Part shown: in pieces, positions 53,325 through 62,518 of the stretch | Numbering within the stretch: the stretch's first letter is position 1 | How the letters are laid out: every line of letters begins with the position of its first letter | Assembly: GCF_030812415.1 (NCBI RefSeq) | Contig: NZ_JAUSST010000009.1 | Location: 62,001 to 126,000, forward strand | DNA length: 64,000 nt | Reading direction: 5' to 3' | DNA from: Paenibacillus harenae | GTDB lineage: Bacteria; Bacillota; Bacilli; Paenibacillales; Paenibacillaceae | The notes under the pieces: generated by a model | What the model saw: the letters and a program-made list of their open reading frames with translations, nothing else | The model's database searches: none | Told to the model about the DNA's origin: nothing | Made by a program: the position numbers and the translations under genes

Positions 53325-55010
53325 TTGGGATGGATGTTCTGGATAGACCCGGCAATGTTTCTCATTTTGTTCTGCTTGTTTTTTTACGTCTTTTCTTCCA
53401 ATTCCATTACGGTGCTGCATCGTATTTATTTATTGCTCCATATCGTATTTATGATTTGGCCGATATTTCAATTCGTGGCGCAGACCGCAAGCAACACGGA
53501 ATATCAGTTGTTATTTTTGTCTATCTCCTACGTAGGCCTGTCCTTACTTGGTATTGGTTGGTTCGTATTGACGTTGTTTTTCACAGGCCAATCGTATGTT
53601 ATTAGAAAAAGTCGTTTATTCATGCTGGCGATACCTGCCCTTGCTTCTGTCGCGGCAATCGTCTTCAATCCTGACGGCATGTTTCTTTCCATTAACGATA
53701 CGATCGCTTCCGGGAAGCAGCTTCAGCATGGACCGCTATATTGGGTCATGATTGGACAGCTTCTCTTGTATGTGGCGGTTTCGTTCATCATTATGATCTA
53801 TAAACTGCGCACAGATGAATCGAAGAGGCATCGGACGCTCGTTAGAACCGTGTTGATCGGACTGATGACCCACCTGCTGTTCTCGCTTGCGGACCTTGTC
53901 GTCAATGTCTTGTTCATTGATTACGTATATCGCTACGTACCGCTTGTATCGGTAGGCATGACGCTTACCGCCATTTATTTGGTACATGCCATTGGCCGCA
54001 ATAAGGTGCTGGATATTATTCAGATTGCTCAGCGCGATGTGATGAATACGATGTCTACGGGCATCATCGTGCTGGACGAATTCGATACGATTATTGAAGT
54101 GAATAAGGTCATTAAACCGATCATTAGGCTTCGCATCGGCGACAAACTGGATACGGCAACGATTGCTTTAACGTTCAAGGATGAAGCGGCCAAAGATTTC
54201 GAGGCTTTCTTCAACGAGGTGCGAAACCGCCCAATGGATCGCGTGGAGTTCGAGCTGGAGCTGAAGAATGATCGTTTCCGACACATTATTATACAGTCTG
54301 CACCGATTCTGGATCAGAAGAAAGCAGCTATCGGTCGCGTGCTTACATTCCAGGACGTCACGGAGCTTAGGCTTCTTGTGGAAGAGACGAATCGGCAAAA
54401 CGTACAGCTGCATGATCGCAACCGGGACTTGATGCTTATGCAAGACGAGCTTTCCCAGGCGAACAAGAAGCTGGAGCAGATGGCGATCACGGATGGCCTG
54501 ACCGGCTGTTATAATCGCCGGTACTTATTGCTGCAGTTGGAGCAAGAGGTTATGATGAACCTGAAATTCGGGATTTCATTTTCCATTTTCTTATTCGATT
54601 TGGACTACTTCAAGTTAATTAATGACAAGTATGGACATCTCGTTGGCGATGAGGTGCTCTGCAGCACGGTGAATGCCGTGAAGGGCGCGCTGCGCAAGAC
54701 CGATATTTTGGCGCGTTATGGTGGCGAGGAGTTCACCGTCTACTTGCCGCATACGAACCGCGAGCAGGCGGACATCATCGCCGATCTGGTCAAAGAAGCG
54801 GTAGAGAGCAACCGGGTGCAGATCGGTGCGGGAGAACCGTCTATATCGGTTACCATCAGTATGGGCGTTGTTTCGATCGAACACTTCGAACCATCCGTCA
54901 TTGATGATCCAAAAGCCTATTTGCGAGAAATATTAGCCCAGGCCGATGCAGCATTGTATGAGGCCAAGTACAACGGCAGAAACAGGATCGTCAAGCGAAA
55001 GCTGGCATAA
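53325..55010 (+). CDS. Diguanylate cyclase with 7TM and PAS domains
   Basis: About 561 residues from a TTG at 53325; an ATG at 53334 is equally possible since neither has a strong ribosome-binding site. Seven N-terminal transmembrane helices (histidine-kinase-type 7TM sensor, 1-225), a PAS-like domain (ISTGIIVLDEFDTIIEVNK region, about 240-350), a coiled coil, then GGDEF with ARYGGEEFTVYLPHTN. An inhibitory-site motif RKTD lies exactly five residues before GGEEF, so it is likely an active, product-inhibited c-di-GMP synthase. An HD-GYP gene follows. Confidence 0.92.
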   Translation: MGWMFWIDPAMFLILFCLFFYVFSSNSITVLHRIYLLLHIVFMIWPIFQFVAQTASNTEYQLLFLSISYVGLSLLGIGWFVLTLFFTGQSYVIRKSRLFMLAIPALASVAAIVFNPDGMFLSINDTIASGKQLQHGPLYWVMIGQLLLYVAVSFIIMIYKLRTDESKRHRTLVRTVLIGLMTHLLFSLADLVVNVLFIDYVYRYVPLVSVGMTLTAIYLVHAIGRNKVLDIIQIAQRDVMNTMSTGIIVLDEFDTIIEVNKVIKPIIRLRIGDKLDTATIALTFKDEAAKDFEAFFNEVRNRPMDRVEFELELKNDRFRHIIIQSAPILDQKKAAIGRVLTFQDVTELRLLVEETNRQNVQLHDRNRDLMLMQDELSQANKKLEQMAITDGLTGCYNRRYLLLQLEQEVMMNLKFGISFSIFLFDLDYFKLINDKYGHLVGDEVLCSTVNAVKGALRKTDILARYGGEEFTVYLPHTNREQADIIADLVKEAVESNRVQIGAGEPSISVTISMGVVSIEHFEPSVIDDPKAYLREILAQADAALYEAKYNGRNRIVKRKLA

Positions 55011-55128
55011 TAGTCCGGAGGCGCAGCTTCCGGGTTATTGGTTTTTCTGCTACTATTATCGTGGTCATTCAGTTGGATATCTGATAAAATAATGAAATCC
55101 AAACTGTCGAAAGCGGGAACTAGTCGAA

Positions 55129-56211
55129 ATGAGAAAAGTGCAAATTGAACTGGTAAAGCCCGGAGATAAACTGGCAAAACCTATTTTTCAAGATAATGGA
55201 AACGTTCTACTGGGCGAAGGTATTGAACTGAATGATCGCTACATCGATCGATTGCGCACTTTAGGCATCGATTTTTTGTTAATTGAGGACGGGAAGACGG
55301 TAGATATTATTCCCGAGGAGACGGTCCGAGACGAGACGCGCAAGCAGGCGGTCGATGCGATCTACAAAACAATGAACGCCTTCAAAGAGCCTAACAACTC
55401 AAAGGGGCGGACGATTGCGCCGGATATGGGACGGACGTTCCGATCCGTATTCGGACAGATCATGTCCGATCTTAGTACGAGGCCTAACTTGCTTGTCAAT
55501 CTGACAAGCATTCATTCCAAGGATGCCTATCTCTTTCAGCATTCTTTCAATGTCGCCGTACTTGCCGGCATCATGGGCATCGCCAAAGGATTCAACCGCA
55601 ATCAGCTCGAGGAGCTGGGCATCGGGGCGCTGCTGTTCGATATCGGAATGACGAAGGTGCCGGATAGCGTCCTTGGGCGCAAAGGAAGACTGACGCCGGA
55701 AGAATATGCGTTTGTCCGCAATCATACAACCGAAGGATTCGATATTTTGCGCAAATATCACGATATCTCGATCGTATCGGCTCATTGTGCATTGCAGCAT
55801 CATGAACGCTTTAACGGCTCGGGTTACCCGCGCGGACTAAAGGGCAGCGAGATTCATATGTATGGCCAGATCGTTGGGCTCGCCGATACGTTCGACGCTT
55901 TAACTTCGCCTAGGCCGCATCGGAAACGTTATACGTCCAGCGAAGCGATCGAATTTCTGTTCGCGGCCGGAGGTACGTTTTTTGATATTGATTTGATCAA
56001 ACTGTTCTGCAAGCATATATCCATTTACCCGGTTGCGACTACGCTGCAGCTCAGTACGGGTCAGATTGGCGTCGTATCGGAAAATAATGAGCTTGCCGTA
56101 CACCGGCCGCGCATCCGCATCATTAAGGAAGCGGACGGCACGGAGCCGAAGTCTCCTTACGAGATCGAACTGAAGGACATGCTGCATATTACGATAATTA
56201 ACGAGCTGTAG
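55129..56211 (+). CDS. HD-GYP domain protein with degenerate HD dyad
   Basis: 360 residues. N-terminal DUF3391-like region (VKPGDKLAKPIFQDNGNVLL), then an HD-GYP domain with FQHSFNVAVLAGIMG, HTTEGFDIL, HHERFNGSGYPRGLKG and LADTFDALTSPRPHRKRY. The normal LLHDIGK is replaced by LLFDIGMTKVP: the dyad His is Phe and the following Lys is Met. HD-GYP proteins degrade c-di-GMP; loss of this metal ligand makes it doubtful that this one is a normal phosphodiesterase. It sits behind the GGDEF gene and probably belongs to the same signalling module. Confidence 0.88.
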   Translation: MRKVQIELVKPGDKLAKPIFQDNGNVLLGEGIELNDRYIDRLRTLGIDFLLIEDGKTVDIIPEETVRDETRKQAVDAIYKTMNAFKEPNNSKGRTIAPDMGRTFRSVFGQIMSDLSTRPNLLVNLTSIHSKDAYLFQHSFNVAVLAGIMGIAKGFNRNQLEELGIGALLFDIGMTKVPDSVLGRKGRLTPEEYAFVRNHTTEGFDILRKYHDISIVSAHCALQHHERFNGSGYPRGLKGSEIHMYGQIVGLADTFDALTSPRPHRKRYTSSEAIEFLFAAGGTFFDIDLIKLFCKHISIYPVATTLQLSTGQIGVVSENNELAVHRPRIRIIKEADGTEPKSPYEIELKDMLHITIINEL

Positions 56212-56327
56212 CGTTGTTTTGTTAGGAATGGCCATGCAAATATAGGTTCATCGCGCCGGGAGCCTGACCACACGGGATTCGTCCTTGCCGCATATGTTAT
56301 GGCATATGCAAACGGAGGAGTGAGGGA

Positions 56328-56678
56328 ATGGCGAATCGCGTGAAGCCGCCATTTTACGGCGCGAAAGGGAAGAAAAAGGTTATTAAGAGAACGACGGGCG
56401 CGACGCAGCCGCTTGGGCCTTACTTGAATCGTTTGACCGTGCTTTGGGTCGATGCCAATGGCGTGCCGTTCAACACGACCGGTTTCAATGCAGCGTTATA
56501 CCAAGGGACAACGCTCGTGCAAACCGCGTTTTTCGACCGCTTCGGTGTTGTATTCTTCAGCCGGGTCGAAACGCTGACCAGTGTCCCGTACGCGATCCAG
56601 ATCTATGACAATAGCGGTACCGTTTTCCGTACGAAGACGATTCCGGCCGGCGTAGAGGCATTCGCGGTTATTGGTTAG
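56328..56678 (+). CDS. Small beta-rich protein, unrecognised
   Basis: 116 residues, start behind GGAGGAGTGAGGGA. A basic N-terminus (KGKKKVIKRTTGATQPLG) is followed by an Ig-like beta-rich region (LTVLWVDANGVPFNTTGFNA, VVFFSRVETLTSVPYAI, IPAGVEAFAVIG). No signal peptide. Not assigned; a spore or surface-associated role is possible but unproven. Confidence 0.65.
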   Translation: MANRVKPPFYGAKGKKKVIKRTTGATQPLGPYLNRLTVLWVDANGVPFNTTGFNAALYQGTTLVQTAFFDRFGVVFFSRVETLTSVPYAIQIYDNSGTVFRTKTIPAGVEAFAVIG

Positions 56679-56697
56679 CGATAGGGCCCTAATACGT

Positions 56698-56757
56698 GCA
56701 AGCCTTCCTGGCAGAACGGCAACAAGCCGTCCGCCGGGGAGGCTTGCCGTTTTTTCT
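56698..56757 (+). terminator. Rho-independent terminator
   Basis: GCAAGCCTTCC/GGGAGGCTTGC with an internal ACGGC..GCCGT hairpin, then TTTTTTC. Confidence 0.8.
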
Positions 56758-56830
56758 TTGAATATATAGGATGGTTAAGGTAAAATAATGTGTAAAGACC
56801 CGATAGGGGATAGGGGATGTGCGTGCGTAG

Positions 56831-57700
56831 ATGGCAACATTGCAGCATCATAAGCTCTCCAAGCTGGAAATACTCAAGCGAGTGCTGTTCATTACACTCG
56901 GAGCGTCTTTGGTCGCCGTAGGGCTTGAAATTTTTTTGGTTCCTAACCACATTATTGATGGCGGTATTGTAGGCATTTCCATTATCGTCTCGCATCTAAC
57001 GGATTGGCCGCTCGGACTCTTCCTTTTCGTTCTTAATCTCCCTTTCTTGTTTATAGGCTATAAGCAGATCGGAAAGACGTTCGCGATGTCGACGCTGTAC
57101 GGCGTATCTTTCATGTCGATCGGAACGGCGCTTCTTCACCCTGTGCCTCCGCTGACCGTTGAACCGTTTCTCGCGGCTATATTCGGCGGGGTTATTCTGG
57201 GCGTCGGCGTCGGCATGGTTATCCGCTTCGGAGGCTCGCTTGACGGTACCGAGATTGTTGCCATTGTATTCAATAAGCAGATACCGCTATCCGTGGGCGA
57301 AACGGTAATGTTCCTTAACCTGTTCATCCTCAGCAGCGCGGGTTTCGTGTTCGGCTGGGATCGGGCCATGTATTCGCTCATCGCTTATTATATCGCCTAC
57401 AAGATGATCGATATTACGATCGAGGGCTTCGATGAATCGAAAGCGGTATGGATCATTAGCGAGGAATGGAAGGAAGTCGGCGACGCGATCATGAGCCGTC
57501 TTGGCCGCGGCGTTACGTATTTGCATGGGGAAGGCGGATTCACGGGCGGCAGCAAAAGGGTGATCTTCTGCGTCATTACGCGTCTCGAGGAGGCGAAGAT
57601 GAAGTCGATCGTAACCGAGCTTGACCCTGCAGCGTTCCTTGCGGTAGGCAATATCCATGACGTGAAGGGCGGACGGTTCAAGAAACGCGATATTCATTAA
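56831..57700 (+). CDS. YitT-family membrane protein (DUF161 plus DUF2179)
   Basis: 289 residues: five to six transmembrane helices (VPNHIIDGGIVGISII, FGGVILGVGVGMVIRFGGSLDGTEI typical of YitT), then a soluble DUF2179 domain of about 80 residues (VWIISEEWKEVGDAIMSRLGRGVTYLHGEGGF). The DUF2179 part may bind a small ligand. Transport function is presumed for the family but unproven. It precedes the thiL operon by 39 bases. Confidence 0.92.
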   Translation: MATLQHHKLSKLEILKRVLFITLGASLVAVGLEIFLVPNHIIDGGIVGISIIVSHLTDWPLGLFLFVLNLPFLFIGYKQIGKTFAMSTLYGVSFMSIGTALLHPVPPLTVEPFLAAIFGGVILGVGVGMVIRFGGSLDGTEIVAIVFNKQIPLSVGETVMFLNLFILSSAGFVFGWDRAMYSLIAYYIAYKMIDITIEGFDESKAVWIISEEWKEVGDAIMSRLGRGVTYLHGEGGFTGGSKRVIFCVITRLEEAKMKSIVTELDPAAFLAVGNIHDVKGGRFKKRDIH

Positions 57701-57739
57701 CAGTAACGCGTCAAGTTGGCAGCGAAGGAGCGCGAAGCA

Positions 57740-58804
57740 TTGGATGAATTTGCAAGTATTCATCATTGGACCGGGGAGAGGCAGAGCGCCGAGTGGCAGC
57801 AGCGGCGCGGCGTCGTGTTTGGTATCGGCGACGATACGGCGATCGTCGACGTCGGGCTGGCGGAGGAAGGCGTAGCCGCGCCAAAGCGGATGCTTCTGGC
57901 GGTTGACACGATGGTGGAAACCGTCCACTTCAATGATGCGACGATGCGTGAAGAGGACATCGGCTATAAGGCACTAGCCGCGAACGTAAGCGATATTTCC
58001 GCGATGGGCGGCGTCCCGCTGCATGCGCTCGTGTCGGTCAGCGTACCCCGTGCATGGGGGCCGGAGCGGATGCGACGGCTGTATGACGGGTTGTACGCAT
58101 GCGCCGAGCGCTATGGGGTTGCCGTGATCGGCGGCGATACGACGTCGTCGCCGGAGCATTTGGTCATCGCCGTGACCGTGACGGGAACGGTCGAGGCGGC
58201 GCTTGCGCTGCGTCGCTCGGGCGCTATGCCGGGCGACGCCGTCTTCGTGACCGGCGCCGTCGGCATGGCGGCGGCCGGTCTGCATGCGCTGCTTGCACAG
58301 CGGGTGGATGGCGCTGCGGAAGCGGCGCATCCGGTCATCGTGCAAGCGCACCGAAGGCCGGCGCCGTCCGTAAGGGCCGGCCGGCTGCTTGCGGCGCATG
58401 GCCTCGGCTGTCATGCGCTTAATGACGTAAGCGACGGGCTCGCAAGCGAAGCATGGGAGATCGCCGAGGCTTCTGGCGTGCGGGTTGTTCTGCACGAGAC
58501 GGAGCTTCCGCGCAGCGGCAGCATGGCGGCCTATGCCTCGGAAGCAGGCATGGATCCGCTGGAATGGATGCTTTATGGCGGAGAAGATTACGCGTTGTTG
58601 GGAACAATAGACAAAACGTCGGTCATAGCGGCCCTTGAGCTATTCCGCAAGGAGGGCATTCCGTTTTTCCTGATTGGCGAGATCGAGGCGGGCGATGCCG
58701 CTGTTGAGCTGGTACGTGCCCGGGCGGCGGGCGTCAGCCATAGCGGCAAGCAGGAGAAAAGAGTCCAGCTTGCGAAGCGCGGCTATAATCATTTTAAGCG
58801 ATAA
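57740..58804 (+). CDS. thiL: Thiamine-monophosphate kinase
   Basis: 354 residues from a TTG at 57740 (AAGGAG nine bases upstream, product beginning with the usual DEF); an earlier TTG at 57716 has no such site. AIRS/PurM-fold: GIGDDTAIVDVG, AVDTMVETVHF, DIGYKALAANVSDISAMGG, VIGGDTTSS and NDVSDGLASEAWEIAEASG are ThiL motifs. It phosphorylates thiamine phosphate to thiamine diphosphate with ATP. First gene of a five-gene operon whose order matches B. subtilis ydiA-ydiE. Confidence 0.95.
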   Translation: MDEFASIHHWTGERQSAEWQQRRGVVFGIGDDTAIVDVGLAEEGVAAPKRMLLAVDTMVETVHFNDATMREEDIGYKALAANVSDISAMGGVPLHALVSVSVPRAWGPERMRRLYDGLYACAERYGVAVIGGDTTSSPEHLVIAVTVTGTVEAALALRRSGAMPGDAVFVTGAVGMAAAGLHALLAQRVDGAAEAAHPVIVQAHRRPAPSVRAGRLLAAHGLGCHALNDVSDGLASEAWEIAEASGVRVVLHETELPRSGSMAAYASEAGMDPLEWMLYGGEDYALLGTIDKTSVIAALELFRKEGIPFFLIGEIEAGDAAVELVRARAAGVSHSGKQEKRVQLAKRGYNHFKR

Positions 58805-58821
58805 AAAAGCAGGTGATATCG

Positions 58822-59310
58822 ATGCGGCAAAGGATAGGGAAGGGAAGCTGGCTCGCTCATACGGAGCAGGATACGATACGGCTAGCGGAGCAGCTGGCCG
58901 CTTGGGCAAAGCCCGGTACGACGATCGCTCTGGACGGCGATCTTGGCGCGGGCAAGACGAGATTTTCGCAGGCATTCGCGAAGGCGATTGGCGTTAGCGG
59001 AGTCGTGAACAGCCCGACTTTTACGATCATCAAGGAATATATGGGGGAGAACCTCCCTTTTTATCATATGGATGTATACAGGCTGTCGCTGGAAGAGGCG
59101 GACGAGCTTGGCTTGGACGATTATTTCTACGGCGGCGGCGTGACGATCGTGGAATGGGCGAGTTTAATTAAAGAATTGTTACCGCCGAATAGGCTGGAGC
59201 TGTTCATCGAGCATACGGGCGACGAATCAAGACGGATCGTACTAACCGGGTATGGAGAGCCGTATGCGGGCTTGTGCGACGCTTTACATGAGATAGGAGC
59301 AGGCGGATGA
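58822..59310 (+). CDS. tsaE: tRNA t6A biosynthesis ATPase TsaE
   Basis: 162 residues from the ATG at 58822 (AGGTGAT upstream); an upstream GTG at 58813 would add three residues. P-loop GDLGAGKTRFSQAFAKAIG, then VNSPTFTIIKEY, PFYHMDVYRL, TIVEWASLIKELLP. TsaE is the ATPase that works with TsaB and TsaD to transfer threonylcarbamoyl to A37 of ANN-decoding tRNAs. Overlaps tsaB by four bases. Confidence 0.96.
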   Translation: MRQRIGKGSWLAHTEQDTIRLAEQLAAWAKPGTTIALDGDLGAGKTRFSQAFAKAIGVSGVVNSPTFTIIKEYMGENLPFYHMDVYRLSLEEADELGLDDYFYGGGVTIVEWASLIKELLPPNRLELFIEHTGDESRRIVLTGYGEPYAGLCDALHEIGAGG

Positions 59311-60155
59311 GACTGGAACGGCAACATAGCAAATCGATAGAAGGACCTGTCATAGCGCTCGATACGTCGACCGCTTCCATGGCCGCAGCGGTCGTTCATG
59401 GCAATGAGGTGATGGGCGAGGTGCAGTCGTTAGCCGAACGCAACCACTCCGTACATGTCGTTGCGCATCTGAAGCAGCTGCTCGCAAGCTGCGGCGTGAC
59501 CGAGCAATCGCTGGCCGGAATCGCGGTAGGCAAAGGCCCGGGATCCTACACGGGCATGCGAATCGCGGTATCCGTCGCCAAGACGCTCGCATGGGTATGG
59601 AAAAAGCCGCTCGTCGGCGTGTCGAGCCTCGAGGCTATCGCTTACGGCGCCTTGCAGCGCGGAATCGAAGCGTTAGAGGCGTCCGTGCCTCTTGCTGCCC
59701 ATGCCGAGAACGGCGAGCAATGGGTGCTTCCGATTATGGACGCGAGGCGCGGACAAGTGTACAGCTCCGGCTTCCGCATGACGTCTGACGGCGAATGGGA
59801 ACGTTGGGAGAACGACGCCGTGAAGCTTATGCACGGTTGGGTGGATGACGTTATTGTACGGGCAAAGGCTAGTGCCGAGTTATCCTCGCCCGTTCGCAAA
59901 ATATGGCTGGCTGGCGACCTGTCGCAGCATGAGGCGGAAGCGGAGCGACTGCAGCAATTAGGAAAGCAGATCGGCATCGAAGTGGCGAGGCAGCCTTATG
60001 TACTGGAAGGGCGCTGGATTGCCTATTTGGGTCAACAGCTGCTGGCATCGGGAGTTTCCGAGAATGTCCATACGTTTGCCCCTAACTATACGCAGCTTAC
60101 GGAGGCGGAAGTCAAGCTGAAGGAGAAGCAAGCGGAAGAAGGCGTAAACGGATGA
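59307..60155 (+). CDS. tsaB: tRNA t6A biosynthesis protein TsaB
   Basis: 282 residues, slightly long for TsaB because of an N-terminal extension of about 15 residues and an insert near residue 110-125. ASKHA fold: VIALDTSTASMAAAV, RNHSVHVVAHLKQLL, GIAVGKGPGSYTGMRIAVSVAK and PIMDARRGQVYS. It heterodimerises with TsaD. Overlaps tsaE by four bases and rimI by four bases, so the operon is tightly coupled. Confidence 0.95.
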   Translation: MRLERQHSKSIEGPVIALDTSTASMAAAVVHGNEVMGEVQSLAERNHSVHVVAHLKQLLASCGVTEQSLAGIAVGKGPGSYTGMRIAVSVAKTLAWVWKKPLVGVSSLEAIAYGALQRGIEALEASVPLAAHAENGEQWVLPIMDARRGQVYSSGFRMTSDGEWERWENDAVKLMHGWVDDVIVRAKASAELSSPVRKIWLAGDLSQHEAEAERLQQLGKQIGIEVARQPYVLEGRWIAYLGQQLLASGVSENVHTFAPNYTQLTEAEVKLKEKQAEEGVNG

Positions 60156-60640
60156 GCATAGACGTCAATAAGCTGGAGTTCCGTGCAATGACGCTAGCCG
60201 ACATTGCCGCAATCGTGGAGATTGAGGAAGAAGCGTTCTCCAGTCCGTGGACGACAGAAGCGTTCACGAATGAGCTGTTGAACAATATGTTTGCCAAATA
60301 TATGGTCATGGAATTCAGCGGCGATATTATTGGCTACGGCGGCATGTGGATCATTATGGACGAGGCGCATGTGACGAATATTGCCGTGCAGGTCGACTTC
60401 CGCGGTCAAGGTCTGGGAGATCTGCTGCTTGGAGAGCTTCAGCGGACGGCCGTATTTTTTGGCGCGGCCAAGATGACGCTGGAGGTTCGGGTGTCGAATG
60501 AAAACGCGCAGCGGCTGTACCGAAAGCATGGCTTCGAGCCTTCCGGCATACGGCCGCGCTACTACTCGGACAACGACGAGGATGCGCTCATTATGTGGGC
60601 GGAGCTTGATCGTGAACGGCTGAAGACAGAGGAGCTGTAA
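60152..60640 (+). CDS. rimI: Ribosomal-protein S18-alanine N-acetyltransferase
   Basis: 162 residues, GNAT fold. EFRAMTLADIAAIVEIEEEAF, FSSPWTTEAF, the acetyl-CoA loop VQVDFRGQGLGDLLL, and VRVSNENAQRLYRKHGFEPSG, with the RimI-typical RPRYYSDNDEDALIMW ending. It acetylates the N-terminal alanine of S18 in E. coli and is commonly embedded between tsaB and tsaD. Confidence 0.94.
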   Translation: MSIDVNKLEFRAMTLADIAAIVEIEEEAFSSPWTTEAFTNELLNNMFAKYMVMEFSGDIIGYGGMWIIMDEAHVTNIAVQVDFRGQGLGDLLLGELQRTAVFFGAAKMTLEVRVSNENAQRLYRKHGFEPSGIRPRYYSDNDEDALIMWAELDRERLKTEEL

Positions 60641-60642
60641 CA

Positions 60643-61707
60643 GTGAGTCATCTAGAGAAAAGTGCTAGCCTCGCTTCGGAGAAGGCTAATCGTATTATAT
60701 TGGCGATCGAGACGAGCTGCGACGAGACGTCCGTTGCCGTTATTCGCAACGGCAAACAGATCTTGTCGAATGTCGTATCCAGTCAGATCGATATTCATGA
60801 GCGTTTCGGCGGCGTCGTACCGGAGATCGCTTCGCGCAAGCATGTCGAGTCTATAACGGTTATTATGGAGCAGGCGTTAAAGGAATCCGGGCTTACGCTG
60901 AACGATATTTCCGCTATTGCGGTTACGCAGGGGCCGGGCCTCGTTGGCGCACTGCTGGTCGGTATTGTCGCGGCTAAGACCCTTGCAATGGCGCTCGATA
61001 TTCCGCTCATTGGAACGCATCATATAGCGGGGCATATCTACGCGAATGAGCTTGTCGCCGAGATGGAATATCCTTGCATGGCGCTTGTCGTCTCGGGCGG
61101 TCATACGGAGCTCGTGCTGCTGGAGCGCGAAGGCAGCTTCCGAATGGTCGGCAGGACGAGAGACGATGCAGTCGGAGAAGCGTACGACAAGGTTGCGCGA
61201 GCGCTGCACCTTCCTTACCCGGGAGGGCCTTACATCGACCGGCTGGCGAGCGAAGCGGAAGAAGCTATCCCGCTTCCCCGCGCATGGCTTGAAGCAGACA
61301 GCTACGACTTCAGCTTCAGCGGTCTCAAGTCTGCCGTACTTGCCGTCATTAACCAAACGAAGATGAAGGGACTTGAGCTGAACGAAGCGGCGCTTGCCCG
61401 CGGCTTCCAGGAATCGGTTATCGAGGTTCTTGTAACGAAAGCGCTGCGAGCGGTTAAGCAATTCGGGGCCAAGCAGCTGCTTCTTTGCGGCGGCGTAGCG
61501 GCCAATCGCGGCTTGCGCGCTTCTTTGCAGGCGAAGTGCGAAACGAACCAAGTCCCGCTCCTTATCCCTCCGCTCTCGCTCTGTACGGACAACGCGGCAA
61601 TGATCGGAGCGGCTGCCAACCTTAAGCTGAAGCGCGGTCAATACAGCGGTCTCGATCTGAAAGCCGATCCGGGTTTGTCGCTGGAAGAGTGGTCGGTCGG
61701 AAGCTGA
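60643..61707 (+). CDS. tsaD: tRNA N6-adenosine threonylcarbamoyltransferase TsaD
   Basis: 354 residues from a GTG at 60643, two bases after the rimI stop. ILAIETSCDETSVAVI, the metal-binding THHIAGHIYANEL (HxxxH), VVSGGHTELVL, GEAYDKVARAL, and LLLCGGVAANRGLR with the final CTDNAAMIGAAA. It is the catalytic subunit making the universal t6A37 modification. Last gene of the operon; no strong terminator hairpin was seen before the next promoter. Confidence 0.97.
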   Translation: MSHLEKSASLASEKANRIILAIETSCDETSVAVIRNGKQILSNVVSSQIDIHERFGGVVPEIASRKHVESITVIMEQALKESGLTLNDISAIAVTQGPGLVGALLVGIVAAKTLAMALDIPLIGTHHIAGHIYANELVAEMEYPCMALVVSGGHTELVLLEREGSFRMVGRTRDDAVGEAYDKVARALHLPYPGGPYIDRLASEAEEAIPLPRAWLEADSYDFSFSGLKSAVLAVINQTKMKGLELNEAALARGFQESVIEVLVTKALRAVKQFGAKQLLLCGGVAANRGLRASLQAKCETNQVPLLIPPLSLCTDNAAMIGAAANLKLKRGQYSGLDLKADPGLSLEEWSVGS

Positions 61708-61732
61708 CTAAAAATTTTTCCTCCGCGCTGAA

Positions 61733-61761
61733 TTGACAGATAACTTTCCGGGGCATATAAT
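61733..61761 (+). promoter_or_regulatory. Consensus sigma-A promoter of the leuA leader
   Basis: Perfect TTGACA (61733-61738), a 17-base spacer and perfect TATAAT (61756-61761). It drives the tandem T-box leader. Confidence 0.9.
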
Positions 61762-61796
61762 AAGCAACAAACCTTCAACAACATACTTACAAACGC

Positions 61797-62153
61797 AAGG
61801 ATCAGGAATAGTAAAGTTTATCCGGGATCGGCCGTCAGCCTTCAGAGGCGCCGGCAACAGAGAGCTGCGGGACGGTGCGACGCAGTCGAAGGAAGCTTGA
61901 AACTCGCCTGGGAGCGGAGCAATGGAAGCGCAGAAACGATGCGGGATGCATTATTTCGGTAGCGCGGGTACATTGGTACGGTTAACCTCCGTAATAGGGT
62001 GCATGGCGTCAACATCCGGAGTTGGCCTATGCTTAAGGTGGATATCCATACTCGACTGTTAAAGGACGGGAACGGGATGTCAACAAGGGTGGTACCGCGC
62101 GGGTCGTAATAGCCTGTCGTCTCTTGATTATAGAGACGATGGGCTTTTTTTAT
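61797..62153 (+). ncRNA. T-box riboswitch 1 (leucine), upstream copy
   Basis: Stem I begins near GGAATAGTAAAG (AGTA motif), followed by AGAGAGCTGCGGGACGGTG (AG bulge and GGTG loop). The specifier strand AACTCGCCTGGGAG places CTC (Leu) at 61903-61905. The T-box bulge is AAGGGTGGTACCGCG at 62085-62098, whose TGGT can pair with an uncharged tRNA ACCA end. The terminator is AGCCTGTCGTCTCT/AGAGACGATGGGCT with seven Ts, ending near 62152. Uncharged tRNA-Leu should favour the antiterminator and read-through. Confidence 0.92.
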
Positions 62154-62175
62154 TGCCAATCGAATAGGGATCAAA

Positions 62176-62487
62176 CGCAAAGAACAGGAATAGTAGAACG
62201 CAAAGCTGGCAAATAAGCGGCATACGGAGGTTCATAAGCCGCTGCGCAAGAGAGCTGCGGGATGGTGCAACGTAGTCGAAGCTTAAGGTTCGAAGCTCGC
62301 CTGGGAGCGAAACGTCTGAATGGGATAAAGCGGCATGCAGCTTATCCGGATAGGATGTTACGGCTGGCCTCCGATATCGGGCAACGAGTGGGCTTGACAC
62401 GAACGTCCGGCCAATTAGAGTGGTACCACGGTAGATGTTAAAGTCTGTCGTCTCTTATGCAGATAAGAGATGGCGGGCTTTTTTTGT
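62176..62487 (+). ncRNA. T-box riboswitch 2 (leucine), downstream copy
   Basis: Same architecture repeated about 25 bases after the first: GGAATAGTAG, AGAGAGCTGCGGGATGGTG, specifier strand GAAGCTCGCCTGGGAG with CTC at 62296-62298, T-box AGAGTGGTACCACGG near 62417-62431, terminator AGTCTGTCGTCTCTTA/TAAGAGATGGCGGGCT then TTTTTT. Two serial leucine sensors control leuA. Confidence 0.92.
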
Positions 62488-62518
62488 TACCCCAAAACAA
62501 CTTTAGGAGGTCATTCCA

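Noticed and set aside
61797..62487. Possible duplicated or mobile repeat because of two similar about 300-base units
   Set aside because: Each unit has ordered T-box motifs, specifier codon and terminator; they are two riboswitches, not a transposable element.
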